Shown: positions 5,266 through 6,643 of the stretch, one piece after another
How positions within the stretch are numbered: position 1 is the first letter of the stretch
Layout: every line of letters starts with the position of its first letter
Source: DYGX01 sp035325905
Lineage (GTDB): Bacteria > Chloroflexota > Anaerolineae > Aggregatilineales > Aggregatilineaceae
Direction: 5' to 3'
DNA: 6,643 nt
NCBI GenBank assembly: GCA_035325905.1
Contig: DAOKYY010000142.1
Span: forward strand, 1-6,643
Made by a program: the position numbers and the translations under genes
The notes under the pieces: model-generated
What the model was told of the DNA's origin: nothing
What the model saw: the letters and a program-made list of their open reading frames with translations, nothing else
Database searches by the model: none

Positions 5266-6474
5266 CTAGCCGCCCGGCGCCAGGAACCCCAGATCGCGCC
5301 GGGTGATCAGGTCTATCCACGAGAGAATCGCGGTGTTTGGGCGCTCGCCTTCAACGGGCGGCGGCGGATCGTCGATCCGCATCACGGCTACCGCCACCGG
5401 CAGATCGCCCCCATCGGCGGCGAACGCGCGGTCGAACGCCCAGCGATCGCCGAGCGGCGCCCGCGTCGCCAGGCTGACGTACTCCGACAGGCGCCCCGCG
5501 AGCGCGTCCGCCGCCTGGCGCGCCATCACGCCGGGCGGGAACACGACCGCCAGCGCCAGGAAGGTCGCCCCCTCGCCGCGATACGTCCCGAATGCGGCGA
5601 GCGTGTAGGGCGGCAGCGGGTTCGCATCCGGCGCGGCGAGCGTCGCTTGCAGCGCGGCGATCTCTTCCTCGGTCGTCGCCTGCCCCAGCAGCAGCGCCGG
5701 GTCCGATGCGACCATACCGTCCAGGAAGATCGCCCCGACCAGCGCGCCCAGGTCGGACTGGCTCAACCGGTGCAGCACGTCCGCCGCCGCGACGTAGCGC
5801 GGGTCGTCGTCCAGCGCGGGCTGCGCGCCTGCCCGCGCGTCGAGGGCGCTCTGCGCCACGGCATCCGCCCGCGCGATCACGATTGTGCCGCCGTCCAGCA
5901 CGACGAGGCGGTTCAGCCCGCCCATCATCCCGACACGCGGCAGATCGGCGCCGAGCGCCGTTTCATAATCGCCCAGAATCCGGTAGAACGTGCCGCCGTC
6001 GATCGCTTCGGCTTCGTACCCGGTCGCGAGCAGCGCGTCCCCGACCCGCGCCGGTTCCAGCGCCGTGTCGAGCACGGTGATGTTCGCGGGCGGCGCGTCG
6101 GTCGCCACGAAGCGATCGACCGCGAACAGGTCGAAGCCGTAGGCCGGGCGCATGTCTTCCCGGAACAGATACTCAATCCCCAGCGACGCGGGCGGGACGG
6201 TCTGGCGCGGCATGACGAACAGCAGCCAGGCGCGCTCCATCTCCGGCAACGCCTCGACCGCCGCCACGCCGTCCACGCGCGGGATGCCGGTCGCCGCGTG
6301 CCACGCCGCGAGGTCGCCGTAGGTCACGAGCGGGTTGCCGCGCGTCGCCGCCTGCGGCACCAGCGCCAGCAGCTCCAGCAGCGGATTTGCCTCGTCCTGC
6401 GCGGCAGCCGGGGCCGCCAGCGGACTCAGCGTCACGGCCAACGCCACCATCAGAAGCAGAGTCAAGCGTTTCAT
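5266..6474 (-). CDS. Secreted, cysteine-free protein of unknown function
   Basis: A 402-residue protein with a clear Sec signal peptide: MKR, a hydrophobic core at residues 4-20, and an AAA cleavage site likely between Ala25 and Gln26. No lipobox Cys and no C-terminal anchor are seen, and the whole protein lacks cysteine, so the mature product should be released or periplasm-like. Notable stretches are NPLVTYGDLAAWHAATGIPR at 47-66, GFDLFAVDRFVATDAPPANI at 113-132 followed by TVLD, and a proline run DPPPPVEGERP at 369-379. The arrangement recalls uncharacterised exported proteins of Actinobacteria and Chloroflexota with a GFD-x-DVDR-like core, but that is memory only. The start is the ATG at 6472-6474; the TTG at 6478-6480 directly abuts the RBS and is rejected. 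It leads a tight two-gene unit with the dehydrogenase, so a shared role is possible but unproven. Confidence 0.82.
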   Translation of the reverse strand: MKRLTLLLMVALAVTLSPLAAPAAAQDEANPLLELLALVPQAATRGNPLVTYGDLAAWHAATGIPRVDGVAAVEALPEMERAWLLFVMPRQTVPPASLGIEYLFREDMRPAYGFDLFAVDRFVATDAPPANITVLDTALEPARVGDALLATGYEAEAIDGGTFYRILGDYETALGADLPRVGMMGGLNRLVVLDGGTIVIARADAVAQSALDARAGAQPALDDDPRYVAAADVLHRLSQSDLGALVGAIFLDGMVASDPALLLGQATTEEEIAALQATLAAPDANPLPPYTLAAFGTYRGEGATFLALAVVFPPGVMARQAADALAGRLSEYVSLATRAPLGDRWAFDRAFAADGGDLPVAVAVMRIDDPPPPVEGERPNTAILSWIDLITRRDLGFLAPGG

Positions 6475-6480
6475 GGGCAA

Positions 6481-6487
6481 CTCCTTT
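6481..6487 (-). promoter_or_regulatory. Ribosome binding site that fixes the start of the secreted protein
   Basis: AAAGGAG on the minus strand lies 6 bases before the ATG at 6474. The alternative TTG at 6480 would have no spacing at all from it. This sets the signal peptide to begin with MKR rather than MPMKR. Confidence 0.75.
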
Positions 6488-6643
6488 CGCGTGCGCCTGG
6501 AACAGACGTGCTCTTACGCGGCCCGCGATGTCGTCATTTGAAAGCAATCAGCGGTTTGGTCCGGGCAGGGAACGTCGGTCCTTGTTCTTGCTAACCGCGA
6601 ATCGCTAAGTGCTCTGTCGAAATGATCTGGCGAATGCGGCGCT
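6488..6643. other. Upstream region of the secreted-protein operon, no gene recognised
   Basis: About 156 bases to the window edge. I see no credible coding region on either strand. Read on the minus strand, TCGACA near 6615-6621 resembles a -35 box, but no matching -10 lies 16-18 bases on. The promoter of the secreted-protein/dehydrogenase unit is expected here or just beyond the edge, but I cannot point to it. Confidence 0.4.

Noticed and set aside
6570..6587. GAAC and GTTC separated by 10 bases near the right edge, considered as a second LexA-like site
   Set aside because: The spacing is wrong for a GAAC-N4-GTTC box and no promoter could be placed around it.
5071..6594. A 507-codon plus-strand open frame antisense to the secreted-protein gene
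   Set aside because: It is dominated by Arg, His, Gln and Asp with no domain, and it overlaps a minus-strand gene that has a signal peptide and an RBS.

Overview
The window is uniformly GC-rich and carries six genes: one cut by the left edge, five complete. There are no RNA genes, mobile elements, CRISPR arrays or long repeats. Gene content and style suggest an environmental bacterium, possibly a Chloroflexota (Anaerolineae-like) lineage: a Zn_ADH_like1-type MDR dehydrogenase, a VOC protein, and large uncharacterised proteins. This placement is an impression from protein style, not a computed result.

Left block (1-964, minus strand): a VOC-fold protein and, 36 bases downstream, DNA-3-methyladenine glycosylase I (tag, C-terminus off the window). 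They look like a two-gene operon. Upstream lies a good sigma-70 promoter whose 18-base spacer holds an imperfect palindrome resembling the Gram-positive type LexA box, suggesting DNA-damage control of the pair.

Centre (about 1003-3389, plus strand): a single 735-residue cytoplasmic-looking protein of no recognised function. It has a beta-rich N-terminus, a cysteine cluster, a proline-rich linker and a long beta-rich C-terminal half. A strong RBS fixes its start, and a perfect 24-base palindrome followed by a T-rich run ends the unit. It is the most probable carrier of undescribed biology here.

Right block (3417-6474, all minus strand, read right to left): a secreted cysteine-free protein of unknown function, then 15 bases on a zinc-binding MDR oxidoreductase that keeps the structural zinc site but lacks the usual catalytic zinc ligands. 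After a 136-base gap with its own candidate -10 box comes a HAD-fold protein. Its motif I has Asn in place of both Asp residues and its motif IV has lost one Asp, so it is probably a pseudophosphatase. The HAD gene converges on the 735-residue gene at the terminator.

No multi-gene novel system is evident. The notable items are the 735-residue orphan, the degenerate HAD protein and the SOS-like box in front of VOC-tag.
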